The notes beneath the pieces were generated by a model. That model saw nothing but the letters and a program-made list of their open reading frames with translations. It was not told where the DNA came from and did no database searches. 64,000 nt of DNA from assembly GCF_902459465.1 (NCBI RefSeq), contig NC_047068.1:18995195-19059194 (forward strand), read 5' to 3'. This DNA comes from Asterias rubens. Its lineage: Eukaryota > Echinodermata > Asteroidea > Forcipulatida > Asteriidae. Below, in pieces: positions 12,665 through 24,300 of this stretch (within the stretch, counting starts at the first letter, position 1; every line of letters starts with the position of its first letter). A program made the position numbers and the translations under genes.

Positions 12665-13290
12665 TTGCAACCATTGACCTCTTCTAACAACCAACCAATT
12701 CGATTAATACAAATCCAATGTCATCTTTGGTATCAAAAGGCAATAAAAAGTTGTTCTTACTAGATATTTTTTATGTAAAGTGGCATGACCAAGCAGAACA
12801 TGTTTCTCCAGCCCTCATATCATCAACTGGATAGAAGTCCTCATCATCCACCAAGTCCAGATTCCATTGGCTCAAGCAAAGACATCTTAAGGCACCTTTG
12901 ATGATCTTGAAAGATCCCCAGTTCAAACCTGTTTACTAGAGAACAAAAGAGTGACGTGACCAACAAAAGGCTAAATTATAAGGGGCCCTCATCCCGACGT
13001 CTTGAGAGATCTTGCCGAACCAAACGTTTTAGGGACCAACCACTACTTTCCAGCTCGAAATGCGCTAGTATGTATGCATCCAAAAATTGCTTCGCTCTAG
13101 CTCATCAAATTTGTAAGGCAATACACCAGTGAAACAAAACACTAGTGGTGCATCTAATTAAACTTCACTGAACAGAGAACATACCTTCCATCGCACCCAG
13201 ACCAGCAGGACCAACACTTGTTCCAGGCAGCCGAGGGGGTCCACCAACAGGCACAGGTGTTTGCACAACTCTGCGAGTTTTTCAGAGGGT
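12665..13290 (-). repeat. Right inverted arm flanking the 55 bp minisatellite
   Basis: Reverse-complement partner of 8950-9570, with the matching blocks in mirror order. The two arms and array together form a 4.3 kb inverted structure. The outer ends match best (GTGCAAACACCTGTGCCTGT on the minus strand near 13265). Confidence 0.65.
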
Positions 13291-13379
13291 TTGGATGAGG
13301 CCCTAACATACATACAACCCTCATCAGAATGAGCTGCTCCTACACAACGAGTCAACAAGATATTTATGTGGTTTTACCT

Positions 13380-14140
13380 TGAGCTCTAAAAAATATTCTC
13401 AATATCTTTTAGAGCTAAAACCCCAAATGAAAAAAAGTACAAGTAAGGGAATTTTATCATTTTATTTGATAGAAATTTCCATATCTCTGCAAGATACTGA
13501 AATTTCCATAATTTGCTCAATTACTGACAAATATTAATAACTATACCCATAAGAGAAAAAATCAACACTTTTTGAAAACACTGAGATTTACCAAAACAAA
13601 AAAACAAATGAGTTTTATCCGTCCTTTTTTGGATAGAAAAGTCCATCTCTGCAAGATACTGAGATTTCCATAATTTTGTTTTTGTGTTTGCCCAATTTCT
13701 TAAATAATGACTTTGCTTGCGAGAAAAATCATTATTTTAATTAAAACAACTCTTTTTCATGGTCTCATTCTTTGGTAGGAGCAACTCTTACATTTAAAGT
13801 AATTACTTTTAAACTAATTTACTTTAAAATAATTACACAAAGACATATGATTCAGACAGGGCGGTTGGGGTTTCCTCTTCCAATTCTTAGAATCAACAAT
13901 TTCTGCAAAACTTGTTTTAATCAGAGTGCTCTCTGACTGGTAAAACTGTTTACCAAGAAGACAATCAGAGTGCCCTGATTATCCGCAAGGGAAGGTATAA
14001 ATTACATTCATCCACAAAATCAGAAGAAAAATTTGTTTGACATTTCTCCGAACAGTTTCAACCAGAGCGCTCTCTGACTGGTAAAACTGTTTCCAAAGAA
14101 GGCAATCAAAGTGCCCTGATTATCTGCAAGGGAAGATTTT
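13380..14140. repeat. Local duplications, no gene
   Basis: A hairpin at 13379-13420 (GAGCTCTAAAA ... TTTTAGAGCT). Two imperfect copies of a TCTGCAAGATACTGA block about 160 bp apart (13494, 13653). Two copies of a block starting AGTGCTCTCTGACTGGTAAA-like sequence at 13925 and 14063. No open frame of interest. Confidence 0.55.
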
Positions 14141-14219
14141 CCTTTGGTTTTATGAGGAATTTTTGTTATTAGTTTGTCATTTATGAATTAATTTATATCT
14201 GAATCATACATCTTTAGTG

Positions 14220-15060
14220 CAGATAAGGGATGGATCTTGGGACAAAAGGGGAATTTTGAGTAATTCACCACACAGGGAGAAGTGTGGATAAATCTAAGCT
14301 GAAGTCAAAGTGGTTATTTCACCATACAAATGGTTGTATGTATATTTCACCACACAAGGGACTACGTGTGAGTAGTTCACAACACAAGGAGAAGTGTCAT
14401 TTACCACAGTGTAAGGAATAGGTTGACCGCCACACAAATAAAAGTGTAAGCAATTCACCACTCAAGGGGAAGGGACATTAATCACAGAGTAAAGAATGGG
14501 TAGATCACCAGACAAGATTATTGGCACACCCCTGGGACATAGACTAATGTACAAAACTAACTAAATTAAATACCTACAATGTATCATATATTAAGTCATT
14601 AACTTGGACACCCAATTTATGACCTTCATAGACTTGAAAGGGGAAACTATTTCAGTATGGGTAGATCAGCACACAAAAAAAGTATGAGTAGATCACCACA
14701 CAAGGGAAGTATGCAAAAATCACAACCAGAAGTGGAGTAAATACACCACACCGGGGGAAGTATGGGTAATTCAAAATGCATGTGAAAGTATAGAGAATAC
14801 ACAACTCCAGGGAAAGTATGGGTACCGTAATTCAAAACACATGTAAAAGTGTACAGAATACGCAAAACCAGTAAGGTATGGGTAATTCAATACACAGGTA
14901 AAAATGTAGAAAATACGCAACACCAGGGGAAGTATTGGTAATTCAAAACACAGTTGAAAGTGTAGAGAATACGCAACACCAGGGGAAGTATGGGTAATTC
15001 AAAACACATGTGAAAGTGTAGAGAATACGCAACACCAGGGTAAGTATGGATAACTCAGTA
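14220..15060. repeat. Degenerate minisatellite units (relatives of the 55 bp and 51 bp arrays)
   Basis: 14220-14720 holds diverged units with ATTCACCACACAAGG. 14755-15050 holds better units of the 9.6-12.6 kb type (GTATGGGTAATTCAAAACAC). The two array families therefore meet here and share the core GGGTAATTCA / GATTCACCA. Confidence 0.7.
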
Positions 15061-15119
15061 ATGAAATGTTTACTCATCTACAACAGTATTAATTAAATAC
15101 ACACCTTAAATGTAGGGTC

Positions 15120-15420
15120 AAATTTTCTTTGACACCTAATGAACCTATTTAGACACTAAAGTGTCTTCTATTTCAGACATATCCGACCCTGTATTTTGAA
15201 GAAGAAAAAAAATAAAGAAATTGTATTTCCATAAACAGGCACAGCAAGGTTTTGTACTGTTTTTTTTCTTTCTTTGACACAAAAGTGTCACCTACTTCAG
15301 ACATGCAACTTTGAATTTTCGCAAAAGATTTGAAGTTTCCAGAAACAAGCACAGGAAGATTTTGTACTGCGTTTTTTAATTTTCAATGGCTGAGAAAACC
15401 AAAACCATAAAATCAGCTGA
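15120..15420. repeat. Two imperfect direct copies of about 130 bp
   Basis: Blocks starting at about 15128 and 15272 share TTTCTTTGACAC, AAGTGTC and a following TTTTGTACTG block. No gene seen. 15480-15520 is a short C-run/G-run foldback. Confidence 0.45.
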
Positions 15421-15649
15421 CCAGCTGAAAAGTTGCATGGCTGCTAATTGCTGATGTATGAGATGGGCGAAAACCCCCCTAAAACCCATAAGGGGAAAAA
15501 AGGGGGGGAAAATTCCCATGCCGGCTCCACTATATGGCAACCAAGTTTGTCAACTCCATGACATCAGCACACCTAAATTGAATGGCCTAAATGAATAGTG
15601 AGTGAAACACAACTACATACAACTAGGCCTTTGACATATCAGTTTTGAA

Positions 15650-16214
15650 TTTTGATTTGAATGATTCACCACACAAGGAAAGTATGAATGATTCACCATG
15701 GGTAAATATAGGTAGATCACCACACAAGGTAAGTATGAATGATTCACCATGGGTAAATATATGTAGATCACCACACAAGGAAAGTATGAATGATTCACCA
15801 TACAAGGGAAATAAGAGTAGATCACCACACTAGGAAAGTATGAATGATTCACCATGGGTAAATATAGGAAGATCACCACACAAGGAAAGTATGAATGATT
15901 TACCATGGGTAAATATAGGTAGATCACCACACAAGGAAAGTATGAATGATTCACCATGGGTAAATATAGGTAGATCACCACACAAGGAAAGTATGAATGA
16001 TTCACCATGGGTAAATATAGGTAGATCACCACACAAGGAAAGTATGAATGATTCACCATACAAGGGAAATAAGAGTAGATCACCACACTAGGTAAGTATG
16101 ACTGATTCACCATGGGTAAATATAGGTAGATCACCACACAAGGAAAGTATGAATGATTCACTCTGGGTAAGTATAGGTAGATCACCACACAAGGAAAGTA
16201 TGAATGATTCACCA
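15650..16214. repeat. Minisatellite, 51 bp unit
   Basis: About 11 units of GAATGATTCACCATGGGTAA / ATATAGGTAGATCACC / ACACAAGGAAAGTAT. Because 51 is a multiple of three, several frames stay open on both strands (17-residue repeats), giving false open frames of up to 200 codons. Confidence 0.9.
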
Positions 16215-16347
16215 CTCAGGATGTGCACATTTCAATCTTGCAGACAATGATGCTCTTTCAAGAAAAGCCTTCATAATCTTGGTGATAATATATTAAACCT
16301 TCAGATCCATCCCAGATAAAGTATTTACAAAGTCAAAGCTACAAACA

Positions 16348-16439
16348 CTATAAATTACTGTTGACCAACACTGCATCTCCACTGGTGATAAATCGGAACT
16401 TGAATGAAGATCTGCCACTTCCAGTCTCGATTAGTTGAT
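16348..16439 (-). CDS. Candidate terminal exon, unknown protein
   Basis: On the minus strand a strong acceptor (CATCCTCTACAG) precedes a frame entered in phase 1 that reads QLIETGSGRSSFKFRF, then ITSGDAVLVNSNL and a stop at 16348-16350. The exon at about 16988 ends with one leftover nucleotide and would join in frame. The residue pattern looks protein-like but I do not recognise the family. A degenerate copy of the acceptor and first 40 bp of this exon lies at about 17885-17930. Confidence 0.3.
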
Positions 16440-16597
16440 CTGTAGAGGATGAAAAAAAGAAAAATGCATTTTAGCAGGGAGATAATGAGTTTTGTTTTGC
16501 AATTTTCAATGGCACATCTGAGAAACCAAAAAGAAGGAAGTGAGCTGATCAACTGAAGATCTGCATGCCTGACACATTTCTGGGATTGTTTATAAGA

Positions 16598-16955
16598 TTA
16601 AAGTCACTGGACACCTTTTGTAATTGTCACCGACCAGTCTTCTCACTTTGTGTCTCAGCATATGCAAAAAAAAAAAAGAAAAAAAGTTGAACTTGTCGAT
16701 ATTGCGAGATAATAATGGAAGAAAAAACACCCTTGTCACACAAAGTTGTGTGCTTTCAGATGCTTGATATCCAGACCTCAAAATCAAATTCTGAGCTCTC
16801 GAAATCAAATTCAAATATTTTAGTGGAAAATTACTTCTTTCTCGAGACCTTCATTACTTCAGAGGGAGACGTTTCTTACAATGTCTTATACTATCAAAAG
16901 CTCTCCATTGATCGGATTCAGTTTTTATGCTAACAGTGATTACTAATAGTGTTTT
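16598..16955. repeat. MITE family A
   Basis: Diverged member of the family with ends TTAAAGGCAGTGGACACTAT / ATAGTGTCCACTGCCTTTAA. Inner landmarks: GACCAGTCTTCTCAC near the left end, GATATCCAGACCTC in the middle, TTACTAATAGTGTT at the right end. Confidence 0.7.
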
Positions 16956-16987
16956 AAGATTTTTTGACACAGAAAAATGTATCTTAC

Positions 16988-17030
16988 CTTCAAAGTTGAT
17001 TGACTCGCCAGGGTAGATTGTTGTCAACAT
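16988..17030 (-). CDS. Candidate exon, unknown protein (acceptor unclear)
   Basis: On the minus strand the frame LTTIYPGESINFE runs into a strong donor (GAAG/GTAAGAT) at 16987, leaving one nucleotide that fits the exon at 16439. The upstream boundary is not clear: the pyrimidine-rich stretch is followed by no good AG near the expected place, so the start given is approximate. It may be part of the same gene as the exons at 19915 and 24185, or a degraded one. Confidence 0.25.
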
Positions 17031-17547
17031 CAAATGAGGAATCGTGTAGATGGTAGATAAATGAATAAAGGAAGAAAAAAGATTAAACAAGTTATATTAA
17101 ATATCAACAGACCATCAATGCAAATATCAAATGTCAAAGCATTTTTAGGAACTTTGGGTTTCAACATAAAATGCAATATAATTTTTGATTGTGACAAAAT
17201 TTGTGATTGAAACAAAATCAAAGTGCACACCAAACACATTTTTAAAAGATATCAAATACTGTTTGTGTGAAACTTCATGATAGTTGGTCTATAGTCTCAA
17301 TTATCTACTTGTAAGACTTCAACAATTAGTGAAGCCATTTTCCAGTTTTGAGTCATGGATTTCATTGTGGCAATGATAATTTCAAAGGATGACTCAAGAT
17401 GCTAAAAAGAAAAGTTCAAAAAAATAAGACTGCGGGTGGAAATTTTGTTTTTATTACAAATGTTTTAAATCAACACCAACTACCTAGTGGTTGCATTTTT
17501 AACAAAACGCCAATGATATTGAATGATTGGGGACAATTTACAATGAT

Positions 17548-17705
17548 GTGTGTTAGCACTGTATACTCAGTATTTTCCGAGTCCTGTGAAAACATATCAC
17601 AGGCATATATTACTCGGTTGGGATTCGAACAAATGACCTTTGCAATTCTAGAGCAGTGTCTTACCAACTAGACTACACAGATTGCCCGGTATCTAGAGGT
17701 AGTTC
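17548..17705 (-). repeat. SINE family 1 (tRNA-derived)
   Basis: Reverse orientation: the tRNA-like head with a B box (GGGATTCGAAC read on the plus strand is its complement) is near 17620-17700, and the tail near GTGTGTTAGCACTGTATACT. Same family as copies at 25.7, 40.5 and 55.7 kb. Confidence 0.65.
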
Positions 17706-19139
17706 GAATCCTATGTTTTGGCAGCAGGTACCGCAACGATATATCAGATTGGCATCAGGAAATATTAACTTTGGTATTTTACCCTTTGAAGTTGGTAAAG
17801 TTGTCCAAATGCTTCATCCTTCACAGATGTGCTTATATCTCCGCTGACGCCGACTGTTTAATGGTCAGCCAATATGAACAAGGATCTGACACTCTACGTC
17901 TGAATTACTTGATCTGTAGAGGATGACAAAAAGTAATGAGAAAGAAATTTAACATATTATTAAGAATTTCTATCATTAAATCGGGGACTGATTTCATCCA
18001 GGAATTTTGCACAGCCAACTATCTGGACTTAACATGTTACATTGTGTATTGACACACTGAAGGCTACATGCATGATACTTGGTCTTTGGAAGTGGGACAA
18101 GCAAAAGGGCTGGCCATTATGTGCACTCTAATAGACTTATTATACAATAACACATAACGAAAAGTAGCGCGCATCAGCTCCCCATGGTACTGCACCGAAG
18201 CTTTTAACAAAGTAAAGCATGTCCAAATTGAAGGCACTTAATTGTTATAAAGCCTCTAATTTTTAAACAGCACATAGTGTAAAGTTGGGATGAATGGACT
18301 ATAAAAGAGTACATTCCAGGCTTTTTGGTAAATGTATGTTTTGTAAATCTTATCAATTACACCAGAGATCATTTTTTCGTCAAAGTAATCCACTCCGCCA
18401 CAATTGTCTATGGAGAAGCATGAAACTCAGCTCGTCTGACACTGCTTTTTGCAACCCCAAGGTCTTTATCATGACGTGGCTTGAAAACAAAAGGTCGTCA
18501 TACTTTGCAGTGAACTGTTTTGTAAAGATGACAAGTCCCTCTTTCATCAATATAAAACTAAGTGTGATTGTCCAAAACTGTGTGAACATTTTTTCCGCAA
18601 AGTTTCCTTCCAATAGGCACCTTTCTTGCAAAAAAATCCAAACGGTTAATCATTGGTCATGTGATACATGCCTGCAACATGACCCAACGTGGGACAGTTC
18701 CCCTCGAGTATAGGTAAGAATGCGTAATCAACAATGGATGATAAACTGGTAAATGGCACAAGATTTCTGGAATGCGCCGCTAGTTTTGACTTGTAGAAAA
18801 TAATTTTATGAAACCATATCGAGTTATGAAATATAAACTTGCCTCCATTTTCTATAAGCTTGCCTGTAGCTGTATAGAGTATTTGGTCTCCCCTAATGAA
18901 ATGGAGCGGTCCAAGTCTCCCCAGTTGACAATGCATGAGGACAATTCCAAGCAAACATGGACATGTCACCAAAAAATAAAATTTGTGTCACAACTTTCTT
19001 TCCACTTAGAAGTTATAGCTAACATATGAAAGAAAACAGATATTAACTGTTTTTTACACATTCTGTACCATTTTGTTCAAATACAGCTCATAATTGCACA
19101 AGCTGTGAACCTTAAATGTGAGCATATTGAGGTGGTTCC

Positions 19140-19790
19140 TTTAAAGTTAAATATTTTTCTCCCATAAAAATGATTCCAGCAAAGCTTTGAGAGTGATTAG
19201 CAGCAATAACAACTTTTTAATATCCAGAATGAATTTGAATTCATATTTCCCATTAGAGCAATATGGGTGAGTGTTCTTATTGAAGCTTCAACAGGGTGTA
19301 ATGCGACTGACCGAGAGATGAAGTTATTTCAATTGCAAGAAAAATCCACTGACTATCTTCAAGGCATTTCAAAATTCAATTTGTCTCCATTACATACTCA
19401 GCAAGATATTTAACATTTTATGTTAAACGCAAAACTCTGAATATAAAGTTGATCAGTAAAATACAAAATCATTTCTGAAATATATAAATTTACTAATTTA
19501 ATATACACATTTCAGCCATGTTTCTAAGATTTTTAACAGAAAAGGTGTCAATATTTTAGTCAAAACAAGTGAAATCAATTTATTTAAGTTGTTCATAAAA
19601 TTTAACCCAACTTTGCCAAAGAAGAACTCAGTTTGGGCTCCATATACATGGATAATGTGACTGGATAATGCGACTGACCGTAGTGCGACTGACCAAGGTT
19701 TTGCCATGTACACCTAATAACTCAAGTTGCTGACTATTTGCAGGTATCCTATTGGATACTCATGTATGAGAGTAGTGTGTTACATGAAGT
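19140..19790 (-). repeat. Dispersed repeat with GTCAGTCGCATTA motifs, inverted copy at 45.8-46.5 kb
   Basis: Contains several copies of TGCGACTGACC and a CTCAGTTTGGGCT block; the same blocks occur in reverse order and orientation at 45830-46480. The minus-strand open frame at 19498-19713 lies within it and is not a gene candidate. Confidence 0.6.
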
Positions 19791-19914
19791 CAAACTATTG
19801 CAAGTTTCAAATCAGCTGATCCGAGGAAAAGTTGCATGCCTGTTAATATGATCAAACTGTACAAATATCCATCTTCATGCATCTAAAACAAATGGTTTCT
19901 CTTAATAAATTTAC

Positions 19915-20013
19915 CTTTTGACTGAGAAGACATCTTTGAATCTTTAAGCAGGACTTCATGTGCATCATCAAGCATCTACTTTGGGGGAGTAGACTTTATC
20001 TGTCCGATGACAT
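19915..20013 (-). CDS. Candidate exon (possibly end of a short frame, or decayed)
   Basis: Minus strand, with a good acceptor (GTAGCTACAG) and donor (CAAAAG/GTAAAT). Following the candidate exon at 23966 in phase 2 it reads CHRTDKVYSPKVDA and stops, giving a 48 aa product with exons 24185 and 24011. In the other frame, after a TAG, it reads MLDDAHEVLLKDSKMSSQSK and leaves one nucleotide. Both the stop codons and the unclear frame mean this could be an untranslated or decayed exon. Confidence 0.25.
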
Positions 20014-20699
20014 CTGTAGCTACATGTACAACCTAAATACAAACAAAATGTAAAGCATTTGGTGAAAGGGTCTGTAACTAGATTCTTATAAGAGGGTACC
20101 ATGCGGTAATACTCAAAACACTTGCTCCATAAAAGTTTTTCACAATCAAAAACAAAATGAATTTTGTTTAAATCATCTATCCAACCTATTTACAATGTGT
20201 AATTCATTGTGTGTTTAAATCTTAAAAGTTTTGGTTTTCTGTTGTGTGGGATAGTCCACTATTTACAGTGCTAATGCATGCACAACATTGGAGCGACGCC
20301 ATATGTTTTCAAACCTGTCCGTGGTTGGTATTTTATTGAATACCAGAAGGTTGTATGACTATGATGTGCAAAACAAATCAATATTATCATTCAGTTACTA
20401 TTAAACAAGTTTAATTACATTTTTGTCCTAAGACATGTGGCTACTCACACTAGATAAGAATCTGGAGATATCACAAGGCATGACACTAAAAGACCCCACC
20501 CCTCCCCCCCACACCTTGAAGCACAAACACTTGAGAAGAAACCATCTGTTATATTTTCAATTTAATGTAGACATATGGCATCTTCTTTGAAATATGGACC
20601 ATTTTACAACCTCAAATTCCTCAAATGCCATTTTTCTAAATATTATTGACCTTTTCGGATATTTCAAATAATTGTATACATATTAGGGTTTACTAAAAT

Positions 20700-20870
20700 G
20701 TTCATATAAGGATAGTCCAGCATTCTCCAGAAGACGATCAGAGCATACTGATCGAAACGTCGAGTTAATCCAACGGTTCTTTTCAGAACCACCCCAAATC
20801 ATTTAGAGATAGTTATTACATGGTGTTACCGCAAACTCTTCTATATCTTGTTTCCACCATGCAAAGTTTC
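20700..20870. repeat. Foldback/retroelement fragment with GAAGACGATCAG...GATCGAAACG motif
   Basis: GAAGACGATCAGAGCATACT then GATCGAAACGTCGAG forms a short hairpin (GATCAG/CTGATC). It is followed by CAACGGTTCTTTTCAGAACC and a GGTGTTACCGCAAACT block. The same order of blocks recurs in the palindrome at 26.1 kb, in reverse at 32.4 kb, and partly at 37.8-37.9 kb. Confidence 0.55.
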
Positions 20871-20956
20871 AAATATAATGGTGTAGTGATCATTTAAAAA
20901 AAAAAGAGTCTGCAGCAGTGAACACTGTGGTTATATACATTTAATTCAAAACTAGC

Positions 20957-21340
20957 TTAAAGGTAGTGGGCACTATTGGTAATTGTCAAAGACCAGTCTT
21001 CTCACTTGTTGTATCTCAACATATGCATAAATAACAAACCTGTGAAAATTTGAGCTCAATTGGTCATCGAACTTCTGAGATAATAATGAAAGAAAAAAAA
21101 CCCTTGGCACACGAAGTTGTGTGCGTTTAGATAGTTCATTTCGAGACCTCAAGTTCTAAACTTGTGGTCTCAAAATCAAATTTGTGGAAAATTACTTCTC
21201 TCTCGAAAACTATGGCCCTTCAGAGGGAGCTATTTCTCACAATGTTTTATACCATCAACCTCTCACCATTGCTGGTCACCAAGAAAGGTTTTATGCTAAT
21301 AATTATTTGAGTAATTACCAATAGTGTCCACTGCCTTTAA
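20957..21340. repeat. MITE family A, complete
   Basis: 384 bp with well-preserved terminal inverted repeats: TTAAAGGTAGTGGGCACTAT at the left and ATAGTGTCCACTGCCTTTAA at the right. The inner palindromic centre has CGAGACCTCAAGTTCTAAAC followed by a mirrored GTGGTCTCAAAATC. Confidence 0.85.
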
Positions 21341-22711
21341 GTAAATCACAAGGAACACTCATTGATTACTATAATGAGGCCCAAAAAATTATCAAATAAA
21401 ATCAGTAAAAAATTAACAAAACACCAAACACAAGAAATATAAGCCTGACAGAGGAGGGCAAAAGGTTGACAGAAAAACAAAGCAAATAATTTTTTTTTTT
21501 ATTGTCTGTAAATTTTTTTTTTTGGCACAACACTACTGTAATTTCTCTGATTATTGCAGTCTCTCATCATACCTGATATCTATCAAAAATAAAAACTTTG
21601 TCAAGTGTCCATATATTTTTTTAGGTCATAAACATCAGTTTCGAACGTAATTTTTGACAGATTTTTTTGACGATCGCCAAAAAATAACAGATTGGCATGA
21701 CGTTCCTGAAAATAGACAGACTTTATTGCAACATGACGTACCAGACTTTATTACCTTCGCGCAATCTACATCAAACTTACCTGAAAGGATGTTTATTTAG
21801 TTTCCAAAAAATAGCATTCGGTAGAAAGTATTTCCGTTGTAAATCATCTGAAAGATGTTTATTTTTTTGTCTGGAGCTGTCCGATGGATTGTCGAACGTA
21901 AGTAAATGTCAACGTTATTTTCATGACAGATTTTTTTTGCAAGAGTATAAGATCGCGCAGAAAAACTGTGCTTATCGCGCATTCCATAAAAACACCGAGC
22001 GGACGTTTGAGGGGGTACGTCTCGTGTCAAACAGGCCGATCGGAAAATTCATGAACGTCAAGGACAGCCAATAAAAATTACATCGCAGGAGATTTGAAAC
22101 ACCGATTACTCTGATCGTTGATCAGGTATCGCAGCAATCATTGTTACAAAATATACATTATTTAAGCGTGTTTTCATCGTATTTCTTTCGAACTTGTTGA
22201 AATTTTGTTAATTCGTAAATTATCAATTTAAAAACGTAAATTATCAATTTTTTTTACAAGTTTTTTTTGTATTGTCGGACTTTGATTGTCTTTTGCTGTT
22301 AAATTATTTGTCAACATCCCCCACCACCTGCGCATTCAAAAGATAAATAAATACCCCTGCAAATATGAACATTGGATCATTTTACATCAACTATTTAGGA
22401 GGTTGTTGAGGGCTGTCAAAAATGCTTACGTTAGGGACTCAAAATCTTCTACCTTGATTTATTTGAAAGGCATGGGCCCTCAAAATTGTGTATGATATCT
22501 TGCTAGGTACCTCTTAGTTTATTACAACGTATAAATAAACAAAATAGCTTTCACTTATGAAAATATCAGGGTCCGAATTTCAGACTTACAAATGGTCCAC
22601 ATAATAAAGACGATATTATGCCTTATTATTTATTATTACGTTTATCAAAATTTATTACAGTCGGCAGTTGTTAAAAAAAAAAATTATTAATTGTTAACAA
22701 AAAATTGTTAA

Positions 22712-23000
22712 TTGTCAAAGACCACGACGGGAACTTTATTCTCAACATGATTAAACTTTTAAAGCCTGACGAAAATACAGCTTGCGGTAAACGATAATCA
22801 AAGTTTGGTAATTGTCAAAGACCACGACGGGAACTTTATTCTCAACATGATTTAACTTTTAAAGTCTGACGAAAATACAGAACGTGAGTAAACAGCAGAG
22901 CTTCTGTCACCGGTGGAGCTTGCACAGTCTCGCGGTAAATGGGAATAAAAGTTGGGGTTTGAAAACATATGAGGGTCGATATAACCCTATGATAATAAAG
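22712..23000 (-). repeat. Tandem pair of about 97 bp plus inverted copy of the 0.8 kb repeat
   Basis: The block AATTGTCAAAGACCACGACG ... CTGACGAAAATACAG occurs at 22713-22782 and again at 22810-22879. It continues into sequence that is the reverse complement of 770-925. The shared part reads GGTGGAGCTTGCACAGTCTC here. Confidence 0.65.
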
Positions 23001-23451
23001 TCTGGAACGTCATTTTGCAATAGAGTCTGTCAATTTTCTGGAACATCATGCAAATCTGTCAATTTTTTGAGGCGATTGTCACTTAAAATTCCTCAAAAAT
23101 GTTGATATGTTTAAGGTATGAGAGGCTGCAATAATCCAAGAAACTACAGTAGTGCTGTGCCAGAGTTTTGTCAGACAATATTTGCTTTGTTTTTCTGTCA
23201 ACTTTTTGCCCTCCTCACTCCTCAACTGTGTCATTTATGTCAGGCTTATATTTTCTGTGTTTGTGTTTTGTTGATTTTTTACAGATTTTATTTGAAAGTC
23301 TATCTGTTGGGCCTCATCAATAGCAAACATGGAATGTTCCTTGTGATTTACTTGTGTTATTTTTGAATTAAATATAACCACAGACGTGCTGGAGAGACTC
23401 TACCTACTTTTTTAAAATTAAAATAAAATGACCAAAAAACTGCAACTGCAA

Positions 23452-23847
23452 CATTCGGTAAACAGTATTGTCCAAAGGCCCACACTTTGTGTATCACAAC
23501 TTATATATAAAATAACAAACCTGTGAAAATTTAGGCTCAATTGGTCATCGGAGTCGGGAGAAAATAACGGGAAAATCCACACTTGTTTCTGCACGTTTCG
23601 CCGTGTCATGACATGTGTTTACAATAAACCCATAGTTCTCGATATCAAGAATTGATTAGAATTCTTTTAATGTGTTCTCAAAAAGTAAAGCATTTCATGG
23701 AATAATATTTCAAGAGAAGTTTTTCACCATTACCATATTACCTTCTGTAAACCCTGTAAATGTGTAAGTTATTAATATTATTTGTAAATCTGTGAACTTC
23801 TATTTTTTTTCTGTTCCGAAAGTGTATAATGATAATTGCTTTAACTA
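23452..23847 (+). repeat. MITE family C
   Basis: Begins with a short left end (TTCGGTAAACAGTATTGTCC) and ends GAAAGTGTATAATGATAATTGCTTTA. Matches the reverse complement of 54955-55291 through most of its length, including TGTCATGACATGTGTTTA-type blocks. Confidence 0.65.
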
Positions 23848-23965
23848 TCCTTACACGAACATTTTAGTAAACCTAAATATTATAAAATTATTTAAAATAT
23901 CTGAAAAGGGTACATAATGTTTTGAAAAATGACATTTGAGGTTGTAAAATGGTTCATAATATTAC

Positions 23966-24011
23966 CTGGACTCCGTCGCGTTGCATGCAAGGAGGATCGA
24001 GTCCAACCTGG
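23966..24011 (-). CDS. Candidate second exon of a minus-strand gene
   Basis: 46 nt between an acceptor (TAGTGCTACTAGTGTAG) and a donor (CCAG/GTAATA). Joined to the exon at 24134-24185 in phase 1 it reads ARLDSILLACNATES and leaves two nucleotides. The frame is open and the joined phases agree; no family recognised. Confidence 0.35.
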
Positions 24012-24133
24012 CTACACTAGTAGCACTAGCAGTAGCAGAGTGTCGAATGTGGCCCCCACATTCAACTCAAAATAATCATGTCAAAATCCTACAAATCAAA
24101 GCCACCATTATCACAATCAAAATTGTAACTCAC

Positions 24134-24185
24134 CATCACGTTTTTGTGGTGTAGTTGTGTCTTTGGAAATACGTAAAAGCTTCAT
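24134..24185 (-). CDS. Candidate first coding exon of a minus-strand gene
   Basis: The ATG (24183-24185 on the minus strand) opens MKLLRISKDTTTPQKRD and reaches a strong donor (GATG/GTGAGT) at 24133. An earlier minus-strand ATG at about 24235 gives only a seven-codon upstream frame (MDGVNST). The DNA just upstream (24240-24290) is CpG-rich (GCGCGACTCACGCGC) and could be a promoter. The rest of the gene would lie at lower coordinates (candidates at 23966 and 19915). No domain can be named. Confidence 0.38.
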
Positions 24186-24239
24186 TTTGTTGGGAAATAA
24201 AGCACAGATCAGGTCGAGTTGACGCCGTCCATTTTGACT

Positions 24240-24300
24240 TTAAAACTCGTGTTTGCGCGTGAGTCGCGCGTGATTATCCAAAGGCTTCCGAAACAGTCGT
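24240..24300 (-). promoter_or_regulatory. Possible CpG-rich promoter
   Basis: A short CpG-rich patch with GCGCGTGAGTCGCGCG lies immediately upstream of the minus-strand first-exon candidate. No TATA box seen. This is an inference from composition and position. Confidence 0.25.

Noticed and set aside
15613..16215. 200-codon minus-strand frame with a 17-residue repeat
   Set aside because: The unit length (51 bp) is a multiple of three, so open frames arise on both strands by chance.
21697..22074. 125-codon plus-strand open frame
   Set aside because: The frame overlaps an equally open 77-codon minus-strand frame. There are no domain features and no splice context, and it is full of Phe/Lys/Cys runs expected from AT-rich DNA.
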